20,698 nt of DNA from a bacterium Ga0077546 (GTDB lineage Bacteria > Cyanobacteriota > Vampirovibrionia > Obscuribacterales > Obscuribacteraceae). The notes beneath the pieces are model-generated. The model searched no databases. It was not told where the DNA came from and worked only from the letters and a program-made list of their open reading frames with translations. Location of the stretch: the NCBI GenBank assembly GCA_001464165.1, contig LNEX01000352.1:1-20698 (forward strand), given 5' to 3'. A program made the translations under genes and the position numbers. Positions within the stretch are counted from its first letter, which is position 1. Every line of letters begins with the position of its first letter. Shown piece after piece: positions 1-7,116 of the stretch.

Positions 1-441
1 AAGCTGATTTTCGTAGATCTCGTTGTCCCGTGTCTGCACAGTGGTATTTGTGGCAGTCAGCGGCGGCTGCATGTAGCCCATATTGTTATAAACTGGCATA
101 TAGACAGGCGTCATGCGAGCGCTACCGGGGTCGGAGGCGTCCAAGTTTGTACCCGGTATCTTTCGAGCGTGGGTATCAGAGGTTCGCTGAGCGGCCTGGA
201 AAGGATGACGTTTGTCATAATCGTCCATAATCTGCACGAATGACTGATCGTTTGAGCTGACAGTTGTGCCATTTTGCTTAGCACCACTTTGGCCAGCCGG
301 TTGCGACAATGCTGGAGAAGCACTATTCAAGGAAATAGCCAAAACTAAGACTAGTAAAGAAAACAGACTGGGAATGCACCCAATAATCGAGCCGACAACC
401 TCAGTTGCCTTCCTCAATGCTTTTTTCGTTAACTTGTTCAT
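1..441 (-). CDS. Exported/signal-anchored protein of unknown function, 3' end outside window
   Basis: An open frame of 147 codons runs from an ATG at 439-441 to the left edge with no stop, so only the N-terminal part is present. Residues 1-14 are basic (MNKLTKKALRK), followed by a hydrophobic stretch at about 24-42 and a small-residue region ending near ALSQ (44-47), which fits a signal peptide or signal anchor. The mature part is polar, with Gly/Ser/Asn/Gln and then a Pro/Met/Tyr-rich stretch near 110-127. Its start codon overlaps the stop of the upstream lipoprotein gene (ATGA), the usual sign of translational coupling, so it is the fifth gene of the minus-strand operon. I do not recognise a domain; the function is unknown and its C-terminus cannot be seen. 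Confidence 0.75.
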   Translation of the reverse strand, partial: MNKLTKKALRKATEVVGSIIGCIPSLFSLLVLVLAISLNSASPALSQPAGQSGAKQNGTTVSSNDQSFVQIMDDYDKRHPFQAAQRTSDTHARKIPGTNLDASDPGSARMTPVYMPVYNNMGYMQPPLTATNTTVQTRDNEIYENQL

Positions 442-2486
442 CCCTTCTCTACCTGATTGCGCATCTGCAGATTGCGGGTGCCATCTGACAGAGATACCGT
501 GAGTCGGTCGTTCCAGGGTCGCCCAAAGATAGTAATCGTGCCTTGTACCTCCTGGCTGGGCTGCACCAAGGTGGTTTCGAAGTCTGCTCGCATTGCTGCT
601 TCTGATAGTTTATGGTTATTTTCAGAAACTGCAAATGAATCTGGATTGAAAGAGAAGTCACTTTGCCCGCTATTCTTGATGGCGACTGTCAAAATAGATT
701 TTCGAGCAGTAACGTTTACACCCTTGAGTTCAAACTGAACGGGGCTAGATGACTCAGCCGGTGCTGCAGGAGTTACCGCCACTTCACGCTCACGGGAGCT
801 CGCCCCAGCGCTAGAAGGCTGCAAGTCACCTTTGTCAGCTGCAGCAATCGCTTTAGCTTTTGGCTTGCCTTTATCTTTGCCATTTTCTTTAGCAACAGCT
901 TTCGTTACTGCCTTTTCGGTTTTAGCAGCCTTAGCCATAGGAGCAGCCATAGCCATTCTGGCAACAGGCTCAGCAGAGTCAGCAGATTTGGCTGGCTTAG
1001 AGCCCATACCAAAGAGCGAACCAAAACCAAAGTTACCAAACATAGAATTTTGTTTTTCTACCGGTGCTGCTTGTGGCTCAGCCTGAGTCAGAGCCTCAGC
1101 TGAAGGAGCAATGCCAGAAACGCGCCCAATAATCGAGCGAGCAGCATTGGCACCTGCTGCTGCAGACAATTCTTGCTGGGCCGATTTCATATCTTCCCTT
1201 GAGCTATCAGCTTCGTTTTGCGCTTGAGCAACATCTGCTGCTGCTCTCTGCTTCTCAGAATCAGTGCTAGCAACCTCTACTTCTTGTTTACGTGCCGAAT
1301 AAGTTTGTTGAGCCAAAGCAAATTTGTTATAGGTGTAGAGATAACGATAGTAAGACTGCACTAGGTCAGCCTGCACCCTACGCACAGCGGGCTGCACTCT
1401 CTTATCGAGCGCAACAGGCTTAAAGATAGTATCTACCTGTCTCTGTCCAACGCTGAAACTGCCTTTGGTTCCGTCAGTGGGCAAGCCAACATCAACGCGG
1501 TTCAGAGCTTCAGAAATGCGGACATCTTTGCCCACAACTTGCTGCATTGCCGGAGTGGACAAGGCACCCTTCCATAATACTTTGAGGTCATCACGCTGCT
1601 TGTAAGGCGACCGCGCTTCCATGCCAGTTGGTGTAATTGGCACGAAGTTAGAAACTTTCTTGCGCTCTGGTTCATCATCATCACGACTAGAAGCACGACC
1701 GGCCTGACCAGAACCAAACAAACCAGATGGACGGGCTGGTTGTTGCGGCGGCATCATGGGCTGGGGATAGCCCTGACCACCCTGGAAGGGCACAGCGTAA
1801 GGATTGAGATAAGGATTAGCGTATGGATTAGCATAAGGATTGGCATACGGATTGGCGTATGGATTAGCGTACGGGTTATTCGGATCTTGATATTGTCCGA
1901 CATTAGCTTGAGTAGACAGAGTAACTGCCGGCGGAGGCGGCGAAAGAGCACCAGGCGGCGGCGGAGGTACCGCGCCATAAGAACCATAAGAAGCGGCCTT
2001 AGAGGCATCGGCCACCAAGACTGGGTCGCCGGTGGGTTGAGTGAGCGTACCAGGGGCAGCCATATTAGAGGCATTGGGCGCAACAGCGCCATTGCTCGCA
2101 GCCGTAAGATCGGCGTTGACTGATTCGCTGCTACCAGTAGTCTGCGCGGTCGTAGAATTGCTGAGGAAACCAGCACTACCAAGCTGACCAGAAATCGGCC
2201 CAGTAAGAACTTGTGGTAGAACACGCCCCATACCGTCGCTGCTGGCCACACGCTGCTGACCCATTGCTTGAGCTTGAGCCATTTGCTGCTGTGCTCTGGC
2301 GTACTCTTCTTGCCGAGCTTGTTCAACATAGCGAGGATCAACTTTAGGTCTAAGCTGACCAAGGAGGCCACTGCCGCTATTAGGAGTTTGAGTTTTAGAA
2401 TCAACTCGACCCAAACTTCCACCCAGCGGGCTACATCCTGTAACCAGGACGGAGAGGAGAGCTAGAAGTGGAAGTGGTAAGCGCAT
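438..2486 (-). CDS. Large exported lipoprotein with NPYA repeats, coiled coil and C-terminal beta domain
   Basis: The 682-residue protein starts MRLPLPLLALLSVLVTGC, a textbook lipoprotein signal with lipobox VTGC and lipidated Cys18, so it should be membrane-anchored outside the cytoplasm. Order seen: Gln/Ala-rich segment (50-80), Ser/Thr/Ala-rich linker, Pro runs (173-188), seven tandem NPY[A/L] tetrapeptides (204-231), a charged stretch (266-278), a conserved-looking segment (280-360), a probable coiled coil (365-445), an Ala/Lys-rich linker (497-580), and a C-terminal segment (581-675) whose alternating hydrophobic pattern suggests a beta-sandwich like those found at the end of extracellular lipoproteins. 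The function is not recognised. It lies 25 bp after the preceding gene, and its stop overlaps the next start. The SD is weak (AGGT about 11 bases upstream). A role as envelope scaffold or surface structure is inference. Confidence 0.85.
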   Translation of the reverse strand: MRLPLPLLALLSVLVTGCSPLGGSLGRVDSKTQTPNSGSGLLGQLRPKVDPRYVEQARQEEYARAQQQMAQAQAMGQQRVASSDGMGRVLPQVLTGPISGQLGSAGFLSNSTTAQTTGSSESVNADLTAASNGAVAPNASNMAAPGTLTQPTGDPVLVADASKAASYGSYGAVPPPPPGALSPPPPAVTLSTQANVGQYQDPNNPYANPYANPYANPYANPYANPYLNPYAVPFQGGQGYPQPMMPPQQPARPSGLFGSGQAGRASSRDDDEPERKKVSNFVPITPTGMEARSPYKQRDDLKVLWKGALSTPAMQQVVGKDVRISEALNRVDVGLPTDGTKGSFSVGQRQVDTIFKPVALDKRVQPAVRRVQADLVQSYYRYLYTYNKFALAQQTYSARKQEVEVASTDSEKQRAAADVAQAQNEADSSREDMKSAQQELSAAAGANAARSIIGRVSGIAPSAEALTQAEPQAAPVEKQNSMFGNFGFGSLFGMGSKPAKSADSAEPVARMAMAAPMAKAAKTEKAVTKAVAKENGKDKGKPKAKAIAAADKGDLQPSSAGASSREREVAVTPAAPAESSSPVQFELKGVNVTARKSILTVAIKNSGQSDFSFNPDSFAVSENNHKLSEAAMRADFETTLVQPSQEVQGTITIFGRPWNDRLTVSLSDGTRNLQMRNQVEKG
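1794..1877 (-). repeat. 12-bp tandem repeat encoding seven NPY[A/L] units
   Basis: Seven consecutive 12-bp units encode Asn-Pro-Tyr-Ala (the sixth is Asn-Pro-Tyr-Leu) at residues 204-231 of the lipoprotein. Third codon positions differ between units (for example TAT/TAC, GCT/GCC/GCG-type changes), so the peptide appears conserved while the DNA has drifted. Confidence 0.9.
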
Positions 2487-2511
2487 TGAACTTAAATACC
2501 TGATTGCTAAA

Positions 2512-3141
2512 TTATTTGAGGAGAAGGTCTCGTCTCTGAATTTTTCCGGTGGCCTCAGCTGTAGTTTTTTGACTTGAACCAGCTCCCCCGACGCTGGTTT
2601 TATAGCTGCTGTACGCAGCCGGAGAAGCTGACTTACTTATCTGAGGAGAAGGACTGAAAGCGGGTTTATTTCCGGGTTTACCAATCGGCCTAACTGAAGT
2701 CACCTTTATCGCTTTGGCCTCAGCAGCCATTTGCTTTCCAAGATGGCCTTGTTCAACCCCAGGCAAATTGCGATTTAGACCAGTTCCGCCAGCAGGAATA
2801 TTGCTACTGAAGCCAGCAGAGGGCAGATTGCGAGAGATGGGATTGAGTGTCACTACACCACCAGCACCACCACCAATGGAAGACGAAGCCGGAATATTGA
2901 TTTGGTAGTTTTTTTCTGGCTCTTGTTTCCGGCGCACATCAGTGACAATCGGGCTTTCATCAACGATTTGCAATTGCTGACGGGCCTTGAAGGGAGTGGC
3001 TGGGTCTAGCTGATTCTTCTTGATCGTGAAACTTCCTTGAGCATATCCAGCACTAGTGGCCGCAGAAAGCACTAATGCTGCCCCTGTATAAAGGGCAGCG
3101 ATATAGAGCTTACAATTTTTCTGCGGTCTAGAATTGATCAT
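2512..3141 (-). CDS. Exported low-complexity protein, paralogue of the adjacent upstream gene
   Basis: I take the ATG at 3139-3141 as start (209 aa); AGTAGGTG lies about 5 bases upstream. A GTG two codons earlier (3147) is possible but has no SD. Residues 10-35 form a signal peptide (LYIAALYTGAALVLSAATSAGYAQ). The mature protein is basic, Gly/Ser/Pro-rich and has no cysteines beyond the signal peptide. It shares ordered motifs with the gene at 3153-3797: LKK/IKKxQL, QIVD[DE]xPxVxD, LPxxGFxxNxPA, LPGxExGxLGKQxAA, RPIG, and a basic C-terminus ending LL[LG]K. The two genes therefore look like a tandem duplication. It sits 11 bp after its paralogue and 25 bp before the lipoprotein gene. No known domain is recognised; export and membership of this operon are the only functional clues. 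Confidence 0.8.
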   Translation of the reverse strand: MINSRPQKNCKLYIAALYTGAALVLSAATSAGYAQGSFTIKKNQLDPATPFKARQQLQIVDESPIVTDVRRKQEPEKNYQINIPASSSIGGGAGGVVTLNPISRNLPSAGFSSNIPAGGTGLNRNLPGVEQGHLGKQMAAEAKAIKVTSVRPIGKPGNKPAFSPSPQISKSASPAAYSSYKTSVGGAGSSQKTTAEATGKIQRRDLLLK

Positions 3142-3152
3142 GGACACCTACT

Positions 3153-3797
3153 TTATTTACCAAGAAGTTTTGCTCTAACCGATGCGGAACTGCTAGAGCT
3201 TGGGGCAACATAACCACCACCACTGCCGTGATATGCAGCACCATAACTAGCTGGTGTTGAAGAAGCCATGCGATTTGGCGCAGCTGCAGCTGACTTGCCG
3301 CGACCTAAACCTATTGGTCTAGCCGAGACATTAGCTTGAGCGGCTCTTTGTTGAGCAGCATATTGCTTACCGAGCTGACCCATTTCAGTACCAGGCAGTG
3401 CACGAGCTGGGCCCATGCCACGAGCAGGCATATTAGTACCAAAACCTGATTGTGGTAGTGAATTGGGAGCCATTCTCATCATCTGCGGACCACCATTACC
3501 TAAAGGAATTCCACCTTCAGGAATTCGACCACTGGTGCCAGCTGGACCAATCGGAATTTGATAAGCCTGATCTTCGTGTGGAGCAGTGCGATAGTCGTGA
3601 ACAACTGGACCATCGTCAACAATCTGTACTTGTGGAGCCGACTTGTACCAACCAGCTTGTTGTAGTTGGCCCTTTTTTAAGCTAACTGATGGTGATTGCG
3701 CTTGAGCGCTGCTGGTCAAAGCCGACAGCACAAGCGCACCGGTGGTCAGCGCCAGATATAACTTATGTTTTTTCAAACTTCTAAATGCTAGGAACAT
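3153..3797 (-). CDS. Exported low-complexity protein, tandem paralogue
   Basis: The 214-residue protein starts at an ATG preceded by GAGAGGA seven bases upstream. Residues 1-34 are a signal peptide with an Ala-rich end (SSAQAQS). The mature protein carries LKKGQL (40-45), QIVDDGPVV (58-66), LPQSGFGTNMPA (114-125), LPGTEMGQLGKQ (134-145), ARPIG (159-163), a Ser-rich run (200-205) and a basic terminus. The same motifs occur in the same order in the gene at 2512-3141, so this is one copy of a two-gene family. No enzymatic or adhesion domain is recognisable; Gly/Ser/Ala/Pro content suggests a largely disordered exported protein. It is the second gene of the minus-strand operon, separated by 69 bp, with a hairpin, from the gene before it. 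Confidence 0.8.
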   Translation of the reverse strand: MFLAFRSLKKHKLYLALTTGALVLSALTSSAQAQSPSVSLKKGQLQQAGWYKSAPQVQIVDDGPVVHDYRTAPHEDQAYQIPIGPAGTSGRIPEGGIPLGNGGPQMMRMAPNSLPQSGFGTNMPARGMGPARALPGTEMGQLGKQYAAQQRAAQANVSARPIGLGRGKSAAAAPNRMASSTPASYGAAYHGSGGGYVAPSSSSSASVRAKLLGK

Positions 3798-3820
3798 ACT
3801 AAAATCCTCTCTAATCCCCT

Positions 3821-3846
3821 GGTCATCTCATTTCAATTGGATGACC
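3821..3846 (-). other. Intercistronic stem-loop
   Basis: GGTCATC (3821-3827) and GATGACC (3840-3846) are a perfect 7-bp inverted repeat with a 12-nt loop. It lies in the 69-bp gap between the first and second genes of the minus-strand operon. On the minus strand the distal arm is followed by AGGGGATTAG rather than a T-run, so it is not a classical terminator. An mRNA processing or stability element is a reasonable guess. Confidence 0.45.
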
Positions 3847-3866
3847 TATACGCCACATTTAAACAC

Positions 3867-4802
3867 CTATCTCATTGGAAATCTTGGCATCGGCATGTTA
3901 TTGAGCGGCTGCAATATGCTCCGCCCAGCACGACGAGCCATTCTCTGAACCATTTTTCCGGCCTGACTGGTGGATTTATTACCACCCTTAGATTGCTTAT
4001 ATTCATCATCAGGCAAAGACAAATCTTGCGTAGTCGCTTGGTTAATCTGCACCGCCGCAGGAGCTTCGGGAGCTGAAGCCGACTTATTGCTCAGCCCAGG
4101 CTCGCGCCCCATGCTGTTCATTTGTCTTTGAGCTTCTGACATAGGAGCAGCACCATCGCCGCTGGAGTAGACATCGCCACCACCGCCAAAGCTGCCGGGC
4201 GGATTATTGTTAGCTGTGCCATATGGAGTCTTCTTCTTCACGAAAGCACCAGGCTGCACAGAATTGTACCCCTGTGAACTGCGCACTTCAGGGGCAGCAT
4301 TGCCGCCACCACCCATACCCGGGGCAGATCCTTGGTAGCTAGAAGAGAAACCGCCAGCGCCACCGCCTCCACCATAGCCACCAGCAGGGCTGCGGGTAAA
4401 TCCAGAAGATCCACCGCGAATTCCTGGCAAATCTAAGCTCTCTGGTAAAGGAGCGAAACCTACAGGAGGAATTGGCTCATCACAGACAATTGGGTCAAGA
4501 GATACGTCCGATCGAAATGGCTTGGGAGTTGGCCGCCACATTGGCGCCGACTGCTGCGGCATAACCGCTGTCTGGGGTGCGACTATCTGACGAACGGGCT
4601 GGCCGCCACCATGCCTTGATTGTTGAGTATCAGATGAATATTGGTTATCGCCAGGCTGCTTCACCCACCGCCCCATATTGACTGGCGGCAACTGAGCAAA
4701 GGCAGGCAAGCTGCTTGCTATAAGGAGAGCCACCAGAGAAAGCGATAGAGCGATAGGCGGCATATTGCGTTTATAAGACTGGCAAGAATTGGGGTGATTC
4801 AA
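3867..4802 (-). CDS. Exported Gly/Pro-rich protein of unknown function, TTG start
   Basis: A TTG start at 4800-4802 is favoured because GGAGG (4811-4815 on the complement) lies 8 bases upstream; the later in-frame ATG (residue 14) has no SD. The 311-residue product has a signal peptide (hydrophobic 15-32, cleavage near PAFAQ, 33-37). It continues with Pro/Gln-rich sequence, a single mature Cys at 107 (VCDEP), a Gly-rich stretch at 140-167 with runs of 4-5 glycines, another GGGG near 206-209, and a basic tail (283-311) with clustered Arg. No recognised domain. It is the first gene of the five-gene operon and faces the TPR operon across a 445-bp intergenic region. The composition suggests a flexible surface or matrix protein, but this is inference. 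Confidence 0.8.
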   Translation of the reverse strand: MNHPNSCQSYKRNMPPIALSLSLVALLIASSLPAFAQLPPVNMGRWVKQPGDNQYSSDTQQSRHGGGQPVRQIVAPQTAVMPQQSAPMWRPTPKPFRSDVSLDPIVCDEPIPPVGFAPLPESLDLPGIRGGSSGFTRSPAGGYGGGGGAGGFSSSYQGSAPGMGGGGNAAPEVRSSQGYNSVQPGAFVKKKTPYGTANNNPPGSFGGGGDVYSSGDGAAPMSEAQRQMNSMGREPGLSNKSASAPEAPAAVQINQATTQDLSLPDDEYKQSKGGNKSTSQAGKMVQRMARRAGRSILQPLNNMPMPRFPMR

Positions 4803-4979
4803 TCTTTATCCCTCCAGGGGACAAATGGCTATATAGATTCTTCATGCCCTATTTATCTAGTAAAAGAAACGCCAAAAAACAAAAAATAAGGCTTGACAAC
4901 GGGTTTCTAAGCGGATTTCGCGCCCTGCTCTCCTTCACATGCGCAAGCGAAACCCCTGAACTACTACTGGGGTGACCAA

Positions 4980-5008
4980 AACTTAATCCTTTTCCCGCCC
5001 CTTGTCAA
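4980..5008 (-). promoter_or_regulatory. Candidate promoter for the minus-strand operon
   Basis: On the minus strand a perfect -35 hexamer TTGACA (5008-5003) is followed after 17 bp by TAAGTT (4985-4980), a poor -10 match. The implied 5' leader would be roughly 170 nt. The call rests mainly on the -35 box and is weak. Confidence 0.25.
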
Positions 5009-5138
5009 CAGAAAAGTATGATAACACCACCAAGAATGTTAGCCACGCAACATTTTTTTGGGAATGGGGAGATTCCCATCATTAATTTTGTTAACCAAAA
5101 ATAGCAGCGCCAAAAATCTGGGGGAAACCCAGTACAAA

Positions 5139-5168
5139 TTGCCAGCGTAATTTTGTAAGCCTTATAGA
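5139..5168 (+). promoter_or_regulatory. Candidate promoter for the TPR operon
   Basis: TTGCCA (5139-5144, 5 of 6 to consensus), an 18-bp spacer, then TATAGA (5163-5168, 4 of 6). It is placed about 80 bp before the ATG at 5248 and just upstream of the 9-bp inverted repeat at 5185-5229, which would then lie in the leader. Confidence 0.35.
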
Positions 5169-5184
5169 ATGGGTATTACCATTT

Positions 5185-5229
5185 TAAGAACAGCTTGGCT
5201 GCTGCTAGCATGAGCCGGTTCTGTTCTTA
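5185..5229 (+). promoter_or_regulatory. Inverted repeat in the leader of the TPR operon
   Basis: TAAGAACAG (5185-5193) and CTGTTCTTA (5221-5229) are perfect complements separated by 27 nt. An inner GGCT/AGCC pair (5197-5200 and 5212-5215) could extend the fold. It ends 18 bp before the start codon. It may be an operator for a dimeric regulator or a leader hairpin affecting translation; the sequence alone does not decide. Confidence 0.45.
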
Positions 5230-5247
5230 TTACCAGCCTGGGAAGCC

Positions 5248-7116
5248 ATGAAAGACTTCAATTACACATATCGCTCATTGGGGCAATCAACCATCGAATG
5301 TCAATTTAGAATACTTTGCCTTGCTCTCTCCCTCAGCCTGGTGAGCGCCACGGCATTTATCAGACCCTGCCCGGCAAAAGCTGCAGCAAGGCGCGGTGGA
5401 GGCATCTATCTCACTACGCCCAACCCGACCAATCCCTTAGAGCACAACAACCGCGCTGTTGAATTGGGCTCGAAGCAACTTTGGCAACAAGCACTAGAAG
5501 AGCACAAGCTGGCACTTGAAGGCGATCCTGAAAATATTACTTTCAGACGCAATTTATCAGCCGGAGAGCTAAGATACGCCGATTCTTTGCGGGCAGCAAA
5601 AAATCTACCGGCAGCGATCACACACTACAGAAGGGCCCTCTTTGCCGATCCGAACAATGCCCCGGCCGACAGTAACCTTGACTATTGCTTGAATGCTCTA
5701 GGAAAGAATCCATCAGACGCTAGTTACCGACTTAGTTTAGCCAAAGGTGCAGAAGGTACTCCCGATCACTTTGAAGATGCTGTAGTTGAGTTTCGCAAAG
5801 CAGCAAAGTTATCTGACACCGGCATTAACCACTTCTATTTAGGCCAGTGCTTAATGCGCGGCGGAAAAGTCGTAGAAGGCTACGACGAAATGATTGTGGC
5901 TCTGCGTAAAGACTGGCCCAAAGACAAAGAAAACACAGAGGCACTCTCTGACTGCCATACGGTATTGGGCGACACACTTAAAGACTTTGCTTACAAGGCC
6001 AAAGGCTATCAAGACAAGTCAGTTTTCACCCGCCGGCTCAACAACGCCGCCTCAGAATATAGACGGGCCGTCACTGTGAACCCCAGCAACTCGAACGCCA
6101 TTCGCGGCTTAAGAGACGTTGGTATTGAAGCCGTGGCCATTAATCCATCGTTTAGAAATCAAATGCTTTTAGGCGGTGCTTATCTGCTTCAAGGCGATTT
6201 CGACCACGCCAAACTCTGCTACGAAAAGGCTTGGCGAGCTGAGCCGACCAATCCTGATTTGGCCAAAGCCCGTATTGCCTACCACCAAGCAGTAGTAGAA
6301 AGTGCCCTCGCTACGCCTATGCGTGTGGCCGAAACGGTGCAAAAAGTTGACGACTTGATCAAGCTCAACCCCAACGACGCCCAACTTTGGTACATATTGG
6401 CCCGCGGCCGCGACCGCCAAGGCGAAAAAGCAGGAGCGGTAGAAGCGGCCCAGAAAGCCATTGCCCTCAATAAATTTGTCAATCCTCTGCTGGTTCCCTT
6501 CTACAACAACCTCACAGGTCAAGGGGCTGATCCCTCAGCAGCAGTTGGTACAAGTGGAACAGCCGCGGCAGCCACAGCAGGCGCTCTTGGTGGCACGCCT
6601 GGTGCATCTGGTGCAACGACCGGTGCCACGGCCGCAGCCAGCAGTGCAAAAGCCAAGCCAGCAGTCGACAATACTGCCGGATACGCCAAGATTGAAAGCC
6701 TGATCAAAGAAAATAAGCTTGACGAAGCGATAAAAGAAGCAGACACTCTAGCTGGGGCTAGCCCAAGCGACGGCAAAGTCTGGCTCTTAGAAGGTACAGC
6801 CTTAGAAAAGCAGGGCAAGCTTGATGACGCTGCCACTTGCTATCGCCAAGCAGCCGGCCTGAAAGAGGCCGGGGCGGCAGACGCCCTGAGGCAAATCAAC
6901 ACTTCTAGGGTACAACCATTATTAAATGACGCTGAAAAGCTCATCACTGATAAAAACAACGCTGGAGCATTGGCCATCCTCAAAGAGGCGATTATTCTGG
7001 CACCAAATCTACCAAGCCTGCATCGCAAGGCAGCCCAAGTGCTAAAAGCGATGTCAGATGAGGGAGAAGCAGCAAAGGAGAACAAAAAAGCAGATGACCT
7101 GGAGAAAGCAAAATAG
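5248..7116 (+). CDS. Secreted TPR-repeat protein
   Basis: The 622-residue protein has a long N-region followed by a hydrophobic core (about 21-38) and PAKAAA (42-47), consistent with a signal peptide. Degenerate tetratricopeptide repeats fill 65-420 (for example the segments around 80-95, 120-135, 174-190, 265-278, 310-330 and 380-408, with recurrent pairs of helices ending in DPxN/NPxN). An Ala/Gly/Thr-rich linker (424-472) separates them from a second TPR block (478-620, with repeats near 482-500, 510-535 and 565-600). TPR proteins act as protein-interaction scaffolds; the partner is unknown. The SD is weak (GGGAAG close to the ATG). First gene of a run to 11869 with short gaps, so likely one operon. 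Its 3' end overlaps the next TPR gene. Confidence 0.88.
   Translation: MKDFNYTYRSLGQSTIECQFRILCLALSLSLVSATAFIRPCPAKAAARRGGGIYLTTPNPTNPLEHNNRAVELGSKQLWQQALEEHKLALEGDPENITFRRNLSAGELRYADSLRAAKNLPAAITHYRRALFADPNNAPADSNLDYCLNALGKNPSDASYRLSLAKGAEGTPDHFEDAVVEFRKAAKLSDTGINHFYLGQCLMRGGKVVEGYDEMIVALRKDWPKDKENTEALSDCHTVLGDTLKDFAYKAKGYQDKSVFTRRLNNAASEYRRAVTVNPSNSNAIRGLRDVGIEAVAINPSFRNQMLLGGAYLLQGDFDHAKLCYEKAWRAEPTNPDLAKARIAYHQAVVESALATPMRVAETVQKVDDLIKLNPNDAQLWYILARGRDRQGEKAGAVEAAQKAIALNKFVNPLLVPFYNNLTGQGADPSAAVGTSGTAAAATAGALGGTPGASGATTGATAAASSAKAKPAVDNTAGYAKIESLIKENKLDEAIKEADTLAGASPSDGKVWLLEGTALEKQGKLDDAATCYRQAAGLKEAGAADALRQINTSRVQPLLNDAEKLITDKNNAGALAILKEAIILAPNLPSLHRKAAQVLKAMSDEGEAAKENKKADDLEKAK

Larger units (their letters stand above)
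4803..5247. other. 445-bp divergent intergenic region with four inverted repeats
   Basis: No convincing gene is seen. The region separates the minus-strand exported-protein operon from the plus-strand TPR operon. Inverted repeats: ACCCC/GGGGT at 4952-4973 (12-nt loop), TGGGAAT/ATTCCCA at 5059-5078 (6-nt loop), CTGGG/CCCAG at 5118-5132 (5-nt loop), and TAAGAACAG/CTGTTCTTA at 5185-5229. None is followed by a T-run in a direction that would make a terminator. No known riboswitch is recognised. Candidate promoters are listed separately. Confidence 0.6.

Noticed and set aside
30..502. Plus-strand open frames at 30-230 and 266-502
   Set aside because: They lie antisense to the signal-anchored gene at 1-441 and the lipoprotein end, and have no SD or recognisable composition.
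1740..2123. A plus-strand frame with Ile/Arg repeats
   Set aside because: It is the antisense reading of the NPYA array.
1754..2422. A 222-residue minus-strand open frame inside the lipoprotein gene, with Leu-rich sequence
   Set aside because: It is an out-of-frame shadow caused by the Ala/Gln/Pro codon bias of the lipoprotein, which has the signal peptide and lipobox.
4893..4898. Perfect TTGACA on the plus strand as a -35 box
   Set aside because: No -10-like hexamer lies 15-19 bp downstream, and it is about 350 bp from the nearest start.
5059..5078. TGGGAAT/ATTCCCA hairpin next to seven T residues, considered as a terminator
   Set aside because: The T-run precedes the stem on the plus strand and reads as A residues after it on the minus strand, so neither direction gives stem followed by U-run.
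6519..6836. A minus-strand frame rich in Ala/Pro/Val opposite the first TPR gene
   Set aside because: Antisense of the Ala/Gly/Thr linker; no independent coding evidence.
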